A DNA stretch of 64,000 bases from Deltaproteobacteria bacterium CG11_big_fil_rev_8_21_14_0_20_47_16 (lineage in GTDB: Bacteria > UBA10199 > GCA-002796325 > 1-14-0-20-47-16), in the NCBI GenBank assembly GCA_002796325.1, contig PCXA01000007.1, positions 1-64,000 of the forward strand. Direction: 5' to 3'. The notes under the pieces are model-generated. The model had not been told where the DNA came from and did no database searches. It worked only from the letters and a program-made list of their open reading frames with translations. This document shows, in pieces, positions 36,333 to 44,892 of this stretch. Made by a program: the position numbers and the translations under genes. Numbering within the stretch: the first letter of the stretch is position 1; each line of letters starts with the position of its first letter.

Positions 36333-36361
36333 TTGACGGGACTTGGATTTCCCGCAATACT
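36333..36361 (+). promoter_or_regulatory. Predicted serB promoter
   Basis: -35 TTGACG (36333-36338), 17-bp spacer, -10 AATACT (36356-36361). Transcription would start near 36368, only ~13 nt before the GTG start, with AAGGAGG in between. It faces the greA promoter 20 bp away, so the two may interfere. Confidence 0.6.
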
Positions 36362-36380
36362 AGAGATTCAAGGAGGCTGT

Positions 36381-37607
36381 GTGGTAGCCCAATCAAGACG
36401 CTCCAAATCCAAAAGCGATGTTATCTTAGTGACCGTTCGGGGTCCTGACGGACCCGGTATCACGGCCCGCTTGACGGGTATTATTGCGGAAGACAAGGGG
36501 GCTGTGCTGTTGGATATTGAGCAGTCCATTGTTCATAAGAAGCTGTTTTTGTCGCTTCTGTTACGATTTGAAAAGGGTCCAAACAATAGCCGCAATTTGC
36601 TCAAAGAGCTTCTTTTTGCTGCCAAAGATATGAATATGGATTTGGCGTTTGAAGTATTTGATTCCAAGTTGTTGGGAGAATCAGCGCCATTGCATCAGTA
36701 CGCCATTACCTGTGTGGGTACTCAACTGGGCGCTTATCCATTACACCGTATTGCACAAGCGTTGGCACGTAAGGGAATGAATATCGACAAAATTGGTAAG
36801 CTGACTATGCATACTTTAAGTTCGGTTGAAATTGTGGCGCATAGTCCACGTCAATTGGATCCCAAAAAAGTTTCACAAGATTTGCTGCAGCTTTCTTCAG
36901 AACTACAAGTGGACATCGCCATCCAACGATATGATTTATTGCGCCGTGCAAAGCGTATGATTGTATTTGATATGGATTCCACACTCATTGCCCATGAGGT
37001 AATTGATGAATTGGCACGCGAAGCAGGTGCCATGAAGAAAGTATCTGCCATTACTGAGAAGGCAATGAATGGCGAACTTGATTTTGCAGAGAGTCTGAAA
37101 GCCCGTGTTCGTTGTTTGAAGGGATTGCCAGAGTCAGCGTTGAATAAAGTTTGTAAACGGCTGAAGTTGACTCCAGGTGCGGAGCGACTGCTGACAGTAT
37201 TGCGCCAATTGGGCTTCAAAACAGCGGTCGTGAGCGGCGGATTTACTTATTTTACAGAGCGCCTCAAAGATCACCTCTCTTTAGATTACGCCTTTGCCAA
37301 TCAACTTGAAATTCGAAATGGAAAGCTCACGGGTAATGTCCAAGGCGAAATCATCGATGCTCATCGTAAAGCATTCATCTTGCAAACTCTAGCACAAGGC
37401 GAAGGTATCTCACTGGATCAAGTGATTGCAGTAGGTGATGGTGCGAATGATCTGCCAATGTTGTCCAAGGCAGGCTTGGGAATTGCATTTCACGCCAAAG
37501 AAGTTGTACGCCGCAAGGCATCGTATGCCATTCACCAAGCAGGATTAGATGCCATTCTCTATTTGTTGGGTATTTCAGAAAAGGAACTACGTCATCTTAA
37601 AATATGA
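36381..37607 (+). CDS. serB: Phosphoserine phosphatase with N-terminal ACT domains
   Basis: 408 aa from the GTG at 36381, placed after AAGGAGG (36370-36376); the in-frame GTG at 36330 lies upstream of the predicted promoter -35. Two ACT-like modules (VTVRGPDGPGITARLTGII and ITCVGTQLGAYPLHRIAQALARKG) precede a HAD phosphatase domain. In that domain the nucleophile pair is D197/D199 in VFDMDSTL, then VVSGGFTYF and the GDGANDLPML motif. It dephosphorylates 3-phosphoserine to serine, the last step of serine synthesis. It overlaps the methyltransferase by ATGA. Confidence 0.93.
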   Translation: MVAQSRRSKSKSDVILVTVRGPDGPGITARLTGIIAEDKGAVLLDIEQSIVHKKLFLSLLLRFEKGPNNSRNLLKELLFAAKDMNMDLAFEVFDSKLLGESAPLHQYAITCVGTQLGAYPLHRIAQALARKGMNIDKIGKLTMHTLSSVEIVAHSPRQLDPKKVSQDLLQLSSELQVDIAIQRYDLLRRAKRMIVFDMDSTLIAHEVIDELAREAGAMKKVSAITEKAMNGELDFAESLKARVRCLKGLPESALNKVCKRLKLTPGAERLLTVLRQLGFKTAVVSGGFTYFTERLKDHLSLDYAFANQLEIRNGKLTGNVQGEIIDAHRKAFILQTLAQGEGISLDQVIAVGDGANDLPMLSKAGLGIAFHAKEVVRRKASYAIHQAGLDAILYLLGISEKELRHLKI

Positions 37608-38242
37608 ACGAAACCGATAACCATAAAGTTGTAACTGCATATCGTCGTATGGCATCCGTCTATGACTGGGTGTATCGCTTGTATCTTAAAAAGACTATGG
37701 CCGTTGCCATTGATCTACTGCATCCAGATGGTCACGAGCGTATTTTAGATGTGGCGTGCGGTACCGGTGAACTGGAGCGCCACGTAATGGATGTTTATCC
37801 TGCACAAGCGATTGTGGGTGTGGATTTAACAGATGCAATGTTGGTTCGAGCCCGCAGTAAGCTGGCTTCCTTTCCACATGTGGTTTTTCACCAAGGCACA
37901 AGCACCGCGCTACCGTTCCCAGATGCCAGTTTTGATTGTGTAATTACATGTAGCGCCTTTCACTACATGAGACAGCCTGAGCGTGTGATTGAAGAATGTG
38001 CTCGCGTGTTAACGCCTGGTGGACGCTTTATCATGATTGATTGGACGCGTGATGCCTGGCAGGGGCGCGTCTACGATTGGTTCCGTCGCAAAACAATTCC
38101 GTCTCATTATAAGGTGACAACGGAAAAGGAAGTGCGTGAACTGTGTCAAAAATCAGGGCTAGAAGTCAGTGCAGTAAAACGCTTTTCAGTTGTATGGTGG
38201 TGGCGCATGCTCGCCATCGAATCCCGCAAACAAAACATATAA
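37604..38242 (+). CDS. Class I SAM-dependent methyltransferase, UbiE/type-11
   Basis: 212 aa. Motif I is ILDVACGTGELERHVM, motif II-like GVDLTDAML, and the later CVITCSAFHYMRQPERVIEECARVLTPGGRFIMIDW segment is typical of type-11 methyltransferases. The substrate is unknown. It is translationally coupled to serB. Its last codons (AAC ATA TAA) lie inside the left terminal repeat of the structured element at 38235-38639, so that element supplies the stop codon. Confidence 0.85.
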   Translation: MNETDNHKVVTAYRRMASVYDWVYRLYLKKTMAVAIDLLHPDGHERILDVACGTGELERHVMDVYPAQAIVGVDLTDAMLVRARSKLASFPHVVFHQGTSTALPFPDASFDCVITCSAFHYMRQPERVIEECARVLTPGGRFIMIDWTRDAWQGRVYDWFRRKTIPSHYKVTTEKEVRELCQKSGLEVSAVKRFSVVWWWRMLAIESRKQNI

Positions 38243-38639
38243 ACGGTTATACGTCGTTCATTCAGTTCAATGCACGCCGCCATCGTTCGGCGACCAACCC
38301 CCAGCAGGCGTATGGCGCCTACCGCTGGCGCGCGCTGATACTTCACTCATGTGAGCTTGCCATTTCATTCGGAGACCTACGTTGTACTGAGTATCAAGGC
38401 GCGTTTATGAGCGTAGTCGTATGACGATGGCAAAAAATGCCATTGGCCACCGAGCTTGAAGGCCGACCAGCAGGAGGACATTCAAGCTTGTTTTGTGGCC
38501 AAGGCATTTTTGTCGAGTCATGACGGAGCGATTGCGCCACTCAGTACAACGTAGGGTCGGAGGATGAAATGGTGAGTGAGCAGGTCGGAAAGGTCATAAA
38601 ACTGTTGAGCGAAATGAAGTCGTATAACCGTTTATATGT
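38235..38639. mobile_element. Long nested-palindrome element, copy 1 (undescribed family)
   Basis: 405 bp, non-coding, filling the space between two convergent genes. The ends are a perfect 19-bp inverted repeat (ACATATAAACGGTTATACG at 38235-38253; complement at 38621-38639). Inside are two branches. Branch 1 is 38301-38328: CCAGC-AGGCG pairs with CGCCT/GCTGG. Branch 2 is 38360-38572, with 17 perfect pairs (38376-38392 with 38539-38555), CCATTTCAT (38360-38368 with 38564-38572), TTGGCCAC (38443-38450 with 38495-38502) and AGCTTGAA (38453-38460 with 38481-38488), closing on a 20-nt loop. A 41-nt core at 38499-38539 recurs in copy 2. No convincing ORF lies inside. Confidence 0.8.
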
Positions 38640-38643
38640 CAGT

Positions 38644-39003
38644 TTAGCGGAAGAAAATCATGCGGATGCCAACAAGCGTGAGCAATACGCCAAATCCACG
38701 TTTGAGTGTAAGGCCATCAATGTGAATGGCCCAGCTAGCACCAAAATAACCACCAATAAAAAAGCCGATCGCGATACCAATGGCCGCCATGATATTGATT
38801 TGACCCTGCTGGTAGTAACGCCATGCCGCTAAAATGCCAATGGGTGGAATCATTGCGGCGAGTGTTGTGCCTTGCGCAAAATGTTGGGGGAATTTTAGAA
38901 GAATAACCAAGATGGGTACGATAATTATAGCGCCACCAATACCAAAGAGGCCTCCGCAAACACCCGAAACGAGACCAATTGCAATGTAGAGAAGAAATTG
39001 CAT
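38644..39003 (-). CDS. Small TauE/SafE-like membrane protein (half-size)
   Basis: 119 aa with about four hydrophobic segments. GLVSGVCGGLFGIGGAIIIVPIL is the hallmark TauE repeat, and a related VGIRMIFF end follows. TauE/SafE exporters normally have two such halves (~250 aa); only one is present, so the protein may work as a dimer. It lies 3 bp after the APC permease and is likely co-transcribed with it. Its stop codon is 4 bp from the structured element. Confidence 0.85.
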   Translation of the reverse strand: MQFLLYIAIGLVSGVCGGLFGIGGAIIIVPILVILLKFPQHFAQGTTLAAMIPPIGILAAWRYYQQGQINIMAAIGIAIGFFIGGYFGASWAIHIDGLTLKRGFGVLLTLVGIRMIFFR

Positions 39004-39006
39004 TGT

Positions 39007-41004
39007 TTATCCTAAAACATACTTATATTCGGTATTGTCCCAAACCACGCGCAGATTGATTTTGCGGGGGTTGCGTGCAGTGATGTAGCCCCACGCAAAT
39101 GTAAACTTCTCAACTTGAACTTCAACAGTGGTCTTCTCAGAGCGACCCAAAATAATTTCATGGGCCTTCAAGTCGAATGCAGCTTTAGCAATTGCATAAA
39201 TGGGATCCACTGCTGGTACAATCAGTGGGATAACATGGAGCCCAAATTTTTCTGCTGTTGTAACAATTTGTGTCAAGAGCTGCTGCTCTTCGACGGGCAA
39301 CTCTTCGGAGCTTCCTTGTGAAGAATCCAACATGCGGCTGACAGTCATCACAACAACGTCAGTTGTTTGGGCGTCAATCCCTTCCATGGCTTTGCGTAGT
39401 TGAGATAGGTTGTTGGGGTCGCGGGTGGCAACCAGGACACACTGTTCGTGTTCGCAACCAATGGCTTCTGGGGTTGCCGCTGATTCTAATTGGATATTAA
39501 CGCGTTCAAGATGATGTTGGGTATCGGCGCCCGACTTTTTACGTGTGTAGGATTCAGATAAGCGAAGTGCAAGATAGCATAAACCGGTAAATATAATTCC
39601 CCACTTGGTGGCGACTGTCTTCGTTAAGAAGTTGCCAATAGCCAACATGAAGAGAACAAAGAAAACTAAGAAGATCCCGAGAGGAACACGGACCTTCTTG
39701 ATCGTGATATTCAATGGAACAGTATATTCGCGTGGGCGGCGGTCCCTCCAGCGCAATATCATAACAGCTGCGGTTTGTGACACGAAACTCCACACCACAC
39801 CGAATGCATACGCTTCACCAAGTGTGTAGACATCGCCTTGACATAAGAAAATGGTGAACAGTTGCAGTCCCATCACCAAGTGAATCATTCGTGATGTTGT
39901 GCCAAAACGGGGATGTGGTTTACGCATGACGGGTGGAATGAGTCCGTCTTCAGCGACGCGATTTAAAACGCCGTTGGCACCTACAAATGCTGTATTCACA
40001 GCACCCGACAAAACTAGCGCTCCTACCAATACCACAAAGCCTTGAAGCGCAAATTTGACAGTTTCAGGCCCCACCAAGTTCATGGCGAGTCCCGATAAAA
40101 GGTTGTCTTGATATGCTGCGCGCACACCATCTGGAATGATCATGACGGCTAACAGCGAAACCACACCGGTCAGTAAGAAGCTGCAAATAAAAATAACGTG
40201 AGCCGCCCGCACCAAGTTTTTCATTTTGGGGGCAGCCAGCTCTCGGTAGACTTGGGCCAGTGATTCCTCACCACTCATTGCCAAAAGGGAGTGTCCTAGC
40301 GCAATGATAACACCAATAGCTCCTATAGACCGAGCCCAGTTGACACCGCTTAACCAACCCCATGCCTCGTCAGTGATGTGAGGCGCAAATGGAGGAAGTG
40401 GTTGGGGATCTAAGTAGAGGGTTACTAGGCTCCATACAATTAAAACAATTGTCATGATGCCCGTCAGTTGAATGATGCGCAGGGATTTTTGGCTGCTCTC
40501 TTCGATGCCCACAATATTTTGTCGCCAGAAATAGAGTGTGATGACGACGGCAATCAGAACCGACGTGCTGCGCGGATCCAAATGCATGTTGACACCAAAA
40601 TAGGCAGCCAATTGATTGGCAAAGCCAACCAAATAGTGGCCAGCGGATACTGCACTAATAGGACCCGTTAAAATGTAGTCGAATAAAAGCGCTGAAACAG
40701 AAATTTTGGCAAGTGATGGACCAATGCCTTCTCGGACCACTTTATATACGCCGCCACGTACAAACATGGAGCAAGACTCCATATAAACCATGCGTACACC
40801 ATATGAAAAAAGCATAATACACAGAATGAACCATGGTGCGGCTTTGCCGACGGCTTGTTCGGCAACACCGCAGGCATAATAGGCAGAGGATGCAAGGTCA
40901 CAGAGTACAAGTGCGGCACCGCGCCATGCCGAGATAAACGTCAGCATAGCGGTGGTAATCACGATAGCGGTTGTTCGTTTGCTATACGATGATGGTGGGT
41001 TCAT
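39007..41004 (-). CDS. APC-family amino-acid permease with C-terminal USP-like domain
   Basis: 665 aa. The first ~450 residues hold about 12 hydrophobic segments of an APC-type permease (TAMLTFISAWRGAALVLCDLASSAYYACG, VRGGVYKVVREGIGPSLAKISVSALLFDYILTGPISAVSAGHY). A cytoplasmic C-terminal region of ~170 residues has a Rossmann-like pattern (CVLVATRDPNNLSQL, DVVVMTVSRML, EIILGRSEKT) as in universal-stress-type domains of such transporters. The substrate is unknown. Its start overlaps the stop of the EIIA gene (ATGA). Confidence 0.9.
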   Translation of the reverse strand: MNPPSSYSKRTTAIVITTAMLTFISAWRGAALVLCDLASSAYYACGVAEQAVGKAAPWFILCIMLFSYGVRMVYMESCSMFVRGGVYKVVREGIGPSLAKISVSALLFDYILTGPISAVSAGHYLVGFANQLAAYFGVNMHLDPRSTSVLIAVVITLYFWRQNIVGIEESSQKSLRIIQLTGIMTIVLIVWSLVTLYLDPQPLPPFAPHITDEAWGWLSGVNWARSIGAIGVIIALGHSLLAMSGEESLAQVYRELAAPKMKNLVRAAHVIFICSFLLTGVVSLLAVMIIPDGVRAAYQDNLLSGLAMNLVGPETVKFALQGFVVLVGALVLSGAVNTAFVGANGVLNRVAEDGLIPPVMRKPHPRFGTTSRMIHLVMGLQLFTIFLCQGDVYTLGEAYAFGVVWSFVSQTAAVMILRWRDRRPREYTVPLNITIKKVRVPLGIFLVFFVLFMLAIGNFLTKTVATKWGIIFTGLCYLALRLSESYTRKKSGADTQHHLERVNIQLESAATPEAIGCEHEQCVLVATRDPNNLSQLRKAMEGIDAQTTDVVVMTVSRMLDSSQGSSEELPVEEQQLLTQIVTTAEKFGLHVIPLIVPAVDPIYAIAKAAFDLKAHEIILGRSEKTTVEVQVEKFTFAWGYITARNPRKINLRVVWDNTEYKYVLG

Positions 41005-41534
41005 GTGGCGTTGGCCGTTGGGATGAGGGAACGTTCACGTTGTTGCATGAGATGGAAGGCCTCATCCTGTGTTTTGGCTTTCAAAAGTTTATCCATGAAT
41101 TCACCGTCTTCAAATAAAGCGGCGATTTGAGACAGCAGTTTTAAGTGAGCCGAAAATTCGGTCTCGCGAGCTGGTGAAATAAAAATGCAAATAACATGAG
41201 TTTGGGGAAGTGTGGGGTCGTCACTGTTATCCAAGCCTTTTGGCATTAAACAGATCGCTAGCTTGATTTCATCCAACCCGACGACGCGTGCATGAGGAAC
41301 TGCGACGCCCATGGGTAAAAATGTAGATGCAGATTGCTCACGATCCCAAATCAGCGTGAAGAGCTGTTGGGGATCCTTGAGTCCATTGCTCTCGGCTAAG
41401 AAATCTGTCGCCTTGCGCAGGAGGTCTTCCTTGGAGGTGCCCTCCAAATTTAGCATAATGTTATGCGGCACCAGATAGTGACAAAGTCCCATAAGTAGAG
41501 GCGCGGGGGTAACACCAGTGGATAGGCTTGTCAA
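41001..41534 (-). CDS. PTS EIIA (PtsN/fructose-type) domain protein
   Basis: 177 aa. The phosphoryl-accepting histidine is H81 in MGVAVPHARV, with LNLEGTSKEDLLRKATDFLA and SPARETEFSAHLKLLSQIAALF as further family signatures. An ATG at 41492 (MGLCHYLVPHN) is a shorter alternative start. No EIIB or EIIC is nearby. The ATGA overlap with the APC permease suggests the protein regulates that transporter rather than carrying sugar phosphoryl transfer; this is inference. Confidence 0.85.
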   Translation of the reverse strand: MTSLSTGVTPAPLLMGLCHYLVPHNIMLNLEGTSKEDLLRKATDFLAESNGLKDPQQLFTLIWDREQSASTFLPMGVAVPHARVVGLDEIKLAICLMPKGLDNSDDPTLPQTHVICIFISPARETEFSAHLKLLSQIAALFEDGEFMDKLLKAKTQDEAFHLMQQRERSLIPTANAT

Positions 41535-41573
41535 TGATTGCTGCAGTGTTCCAAATTCTGCAAGTGCTTGATT

Positions 41574-42971
41574 TTACAGAGAGACTGTTTCGAGGTAGCG
41601 TGGGATATAGACGGGCCAGTGCAATTCATCGCGTAACCGTTCCGCTAAAGCCTGGCTGCAGCGGGGTTCGCCATGGACCAAAAAGGTCTGGCGTGGGGGG
41701 CGATCAAATTGTTTGAGCCAATGCATAATATCTGCAACGTCCCCGTGGGCGGACAGGGAATCAATATGCTCCACTTTGCAGCGTACTGAAATAGGTTGGC
41801 CATGAATCTTGATGCTCTTTGCGCCGTCGAGCAGGGCACGGCCACGTGTTCCGTCTGCTTGATAGCCCACAATGACAAGCCGAGTGGTGGGATTACCCGC
41901 AAATGCTTTAAGATGATGCAAGATGCGACCACCCGTAATCATACCACTTCCTGCAATAATAACGGCGGGTCCTTCATGGGCATTGAGTCGTTTAGAGGCT
42001 TCCATGTCGTGCACATAATAGATGTTGGGTGCCTGAAAGAGGCTCTTGCCGTTGCCATTACGAATCTTGTGTTCGGTGGCAAAGCGCAAGTAGATGCTGG
42101 TGGCATCAATGCCCAGTGGCGTGTTGAGGTAAACGGGCAAATCCGCCGGAATGCGACCTGTTTCTGTTAGCTTCTTGATGATGAACAAAATATCCTGGGT
42201 GCGGCCCACTGCAAATGCTGGGATGAGCACCTTGCCGCCGTCTTTGACTGCAGCATTAATGATGTCCGCCATGCGAGTGAAAATGTCTTCTTCGGGATGT
42301 GTGCGATCACCATAGGTGGATTCCAAAACCAAGTAGTCTGTTTCGTGAATGGGTGTTGGGGCATTTGCAACCAGCGAGTCATAGCGGCCAATATCACCGG
42401 CAAACAAAATACGATTGCGACTCCCATTTTGAACGGTCACTTGAAGAAAGCGTGCACCCAAGATGTGACCTGCTTTGAGCAGTTGAACCGACATATGGTT
42501 GTCCAACTTGGTCACATCGCCGTTGGGAATCGGTTGAAAATAGCTTAAGGCATGAATGGCATCTGCATAAGTATAGAGAGGTAGTGCATTGCTGTGGCGG
42601 CTGTAACCTTTTTTGGAAGCATATTTTGCATCTTCTTCCTGCAAATAGCCGGAGTCGGGCAGTAAAATTTTACACAGCTCAATTGTAGGTTCACTTGCAA
42701 AAATGTGTCCTCGGAATCCATTTTTAATGAGTAGTGGAATGTAACCACTGTGATCAATGTGTGCGTGAGTGAGTAAAACGCCTTGAATGTCACGTGCTGC
42801 AAAGGGAAGAGGCGACCAGTTGCGTTGGCGATGTTCTTTGATACCCTGGAAAAGGCCGCAATCGACCATCCAGTTAGATTCTCCAGATTTGAGAAGGAAT
42901 TTCGAGCCCGTGACAGTGTCCGTGGCTCCTAGGAATTGCAATGTTGGCCCACCTTGACCGGTTTTACCCAT
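41574..42971 (-). CDS. MBL-fold ribonuclease, beta-CASP family
   Basis: 465 aa. The metallo-beta-lactamase motif is THAHIDHSG, and the gene follows the typical beta-CASP order: FLGATDTVTGSKFLLKSG, VDCGLFQG, LESTYGDRTHP, IPAFAVGRTQDILFII, IAGSGMITGGRILHHLK, GYQADGTRGR and SLSAHGD. It is most like bacterial homologues of CPSF-73/YSH1-type RNases. It is probably an RNA endo- or exonuclease using two zinc ions. Confidence 0.93.
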   Translation of the reverse strand: MGKTGQGGPTLQFLGATDTVTGSKFLLKSGESNWMVDCGLFQGIKEHRQRNWSPLPFAARDIQGVLLTHAHIDHSGYIPLLIKNGFRGHIFASEPTIELCKILLPDSGYLQEEDAKYASKKGYSRHSNALPLYTYADAIHALSYFQPIPNGDVTKLDNHMSVQLLKAGHILGARFLQVTVQNGSRNRILFAGDIGRYDSLVANAPTPIHETDYLVLESTYGDRTHPEEDIFTRMADIINAAVKDGGKVLIPAFAVGRTQDILFIIKKLTETGRIPADLPVYLNTPLGIDATSIYLRFATEHKIRNGNGKSLFQAPNIYYVHDMEASKRLNAHEGPAVIIAGSGMITGGRILHHLKAFAGNPTTRLVIVGYQADGTRGRALLDGAKSIKIHGQPISVRCKVEHIDSLSAHGDVADIMHWLKQFDRPPRQTFLVHGEPRCSQALAERLRDELHWPVYIPRYLETVSL

Positions 42972-43076
42972 CAGAGTGTGGCATCCTTTCGATCACTGGG
43001 TGTTGGAAATCATACCAGCGATAGAAACAGTGTAACGCACTTTCGATAATTTGGCAACCACTCTTCATGCATCACT

Positions 43077-43934
43077 TTAGTTTTTCTCCTTTCGATAGAG
43101 CTCATTTGATAATGAATTCCCAATTTTGAGCCTGTAGCGACCCAGTGGAAGTGGTTTTAAAATAGCGTTTGTAATTGTAAAACGATTTCCGTGGATTGTA
43201 GATTTTGATGATGCGGTTGTTTTCCAGTCGCCACGGTCGAATCTCTCCAGTGCCCATTTGATGCTATTTTCCGGCGGTTCAATTGTAAACGAAATGCTGT
43301 CGTTTGGAAAATAGCGGTTAGTATTGCTTCGAATTTCGAGAGGCCCCGTGTTGTTGTTGAGTCCAACAAATTTGCGTTTTGATTCGGCATGACCCCAAGT
43401 GCGCACGGGTCCAACATCTATGTGCACAAAATCATTTTGGGGATACCATCCCACGCCACCGCGATGGAGTGACAATGCATAATCGCGTACATTTTCTTCG
43501 GTGGTTGTATCAAGGTGGATATCAATGGCCATGCCTTGCATGTGAAGACTTTCATTCGCAACGGAGTGGCCTGTCTCCTTTAGGTTATGATTGTACGCGG
43601 GGCTGCGGTAGCCTGAGATAATCTCAATCACAGGTTCGTGAAAGTGGTCTTGAATAGTGTCCACAAGATCAACGACATCAATATTGATGGGGTGTTCCTG
43701 ATTGTCGGGTGATCTGAGGAGGTGGGCAATTTTCTGAAGTGCTTTTGGGATTGGGGTACCATTTTGATCGCGAAATTGGATGGTGAGAGACTCTTTGCGT
43801 GCATCATAATATAGAGAGAGTATGCCGTCGCCATGTGGAGGTTGTGTTTGGGCGAGTAAGGAAATGGGCGTACACATAATGGCAAGAGAGAAAATGATAA
43901 ATGATTTAATTAGATGCTGTTTGGGTGGTGTCAT
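43077..43934 (-). CDS. DUF882/M15-like peptidase (YcbK type)
   Basis: 285 aa with a signal peptide (FIIFSLAIMCTPISLLA). The catalytic core is IISGYRSPAYN, SLHMQGMAIDIHLD and GVGWYPQNDFVHIDVGPVRTWG, with the zinc-ligand His/Asp pattern of M15 peptidases. It probably trims peptidoglycan stem peptides in the periplasm. A ~80-residue C-terminal region is of unknown fold. The start overlaps the L,D-transpeptidase gene by 29 bp, so the two are co-expressed. Confidence 0.88.
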   Translation of the reverse strand: MTPPKQHLIKSFIIFSLAIMCTPISLLAQTQPPHGDGILSLYYDARKESLTIQFRDQNGTPIPKALQKIAHLLRSPDNQEHPINIDVVDLVDTIQDHFHEPVIEIISGYRSPAYNHNLKETGHSVANESLHMQGMAIDIHLDTTTEENVRDYALSLHRGGVGWYPQNDFVHIDVGPVRTWGHAESKRKFVGLNNNTGPLEIRSNTNRYFPNDSISFTIEPPENSIKWALERFDRGDWKTTASSKSTIHGNRFTITNAILKPLPLGRYRLKIGNSLSNELYRKEKN

Positions 43935-44796
43935 TGTGGGGTGGTGTAATAAGCTCCTCTAGTGGAAATTCTTGAGTGCCCTTTTTACCACCAAGTTTAA
44001 CGCGTTGCCAGAATTCTGGTTGAATATCATTTTCAGTAATTCCATAAAATGAAACGGCGGTTAGAACGAGATCGCGACGCTTGCCAGCCCACCCATAAAT
44101 GTCGGGGTGGATATAAAGCGTTTTATTTGCCACCTCGACGGGTTCATAAACGATATCAACTTCCACAGGTTGAAGTAGATTGACGACGTGGGTTCTATGG
44201 CGGTTCTTGGCATAACTTTCCCGATAGCTATCGTCCGTTTTGTCACTGTCATTCTGTTGAATGAACCAGGCCAATGCGGAGGCGTCTTTGTTGTGCATGC
44301 GAAAACATCCATGCGATGCGGCACGCCCAATGGAGCTATCTTTGGTGGTGCCATGGATGCGAATTCCCTGTTCGAGCGGCATTTTTACAGGACCCAATGG
44401 GTTGCGGGGTCCAGGGGGTTCGGTTTTAAGTCCGATAGCCCAATCAGAATCAGGTGGAGGGATCCATGACGGATTCCAAATCAGCTGTGTGAGTTGGTTG
44501 TGCATTACGGGACTCTTGTGTGCGAGCATGCCGACTGAAATGGGGAAGGTTTTTGCGAGAACGTTATCCTTATAAACTTCCAGTTTGGTGGCTGGAATGT
44601 TGATGCGAATACGGAGTTGAGGGATGATCATGGCGGGTTCGGGGGTTGGTGTTTCGGTATTGGGTTGTACCCCGACCATACCAATAGTGGCAACAACACC
44701 TGTGTTTGTTTCTGACCAGCCGACGGCCGTTGCCCATAAAACCAAAATGACAGCTGAGACTCCCAGACTAAACTTTTTCAAAAGTGACCATGCCAT
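43906..44796 (-). CDS. L,D-transpeptidase (YkuD domain)
   Basis: 296 aa with an N-terminal signal or anchor (FSLGVSAVILVLWATAVGWS). The YkuD domain starts at LRIRINIPATKLEVYKDN; the active-site signature is HGTTKDSSIGRAASHGCFRM with catalytic C164. It makes 3-3 or protein-peptidoglycan cross-links in the periplasm, and the downstream DUF882 peptidase supports a cell-wall role. Confidence 0.94.
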   Translation of the reverse strand: MAWSLLKKFSLGVSAVILVLWATAVGWSETNTGVVATIGMVGVQPNTETPTPEPAMIIPQLRIRINIPATKLEVYKDNVLAKTFPISVGMLAHKSPVMHNQLTQLIWNPSWIPPPDSDWAIGLKTEPPGPRNPLGPVKMPLEQGIRIHGTTKDSSIGRAASHGCFRMHNKDASALAWFIQQNDSDKTDDSYRESYAKNRHRTHVVNLLQPVEVDIVYEPVEVANKTLYIHPDIYGWAGKRRDLVLTAVSFYGITENDIQPEFWQRVKLGGKKGTQEFPLEELITPPHNDTTQTASN

Positions 44797-44892
44797 GATG
44801 AAAAGGATTGTAAGGGAAAAGCGGAGGGTAGAAAAGAACTAATCACCTATGACGCGTCAATAAATTGACTAAATCTGCATAATTATCTGATT

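Noticed and set aside
38235-38639. Integron attC site
   Set aside because: The ends do not fit the RYYYAAC/GTTRRRY core sites, no integrase is present, and the copies are not arranged as a cassette array.
38569-38832. Open frame crossing the right end of element copy 1
   Set aside because: It runs into the opposite strand of the TauE-like gene and has no protein features.
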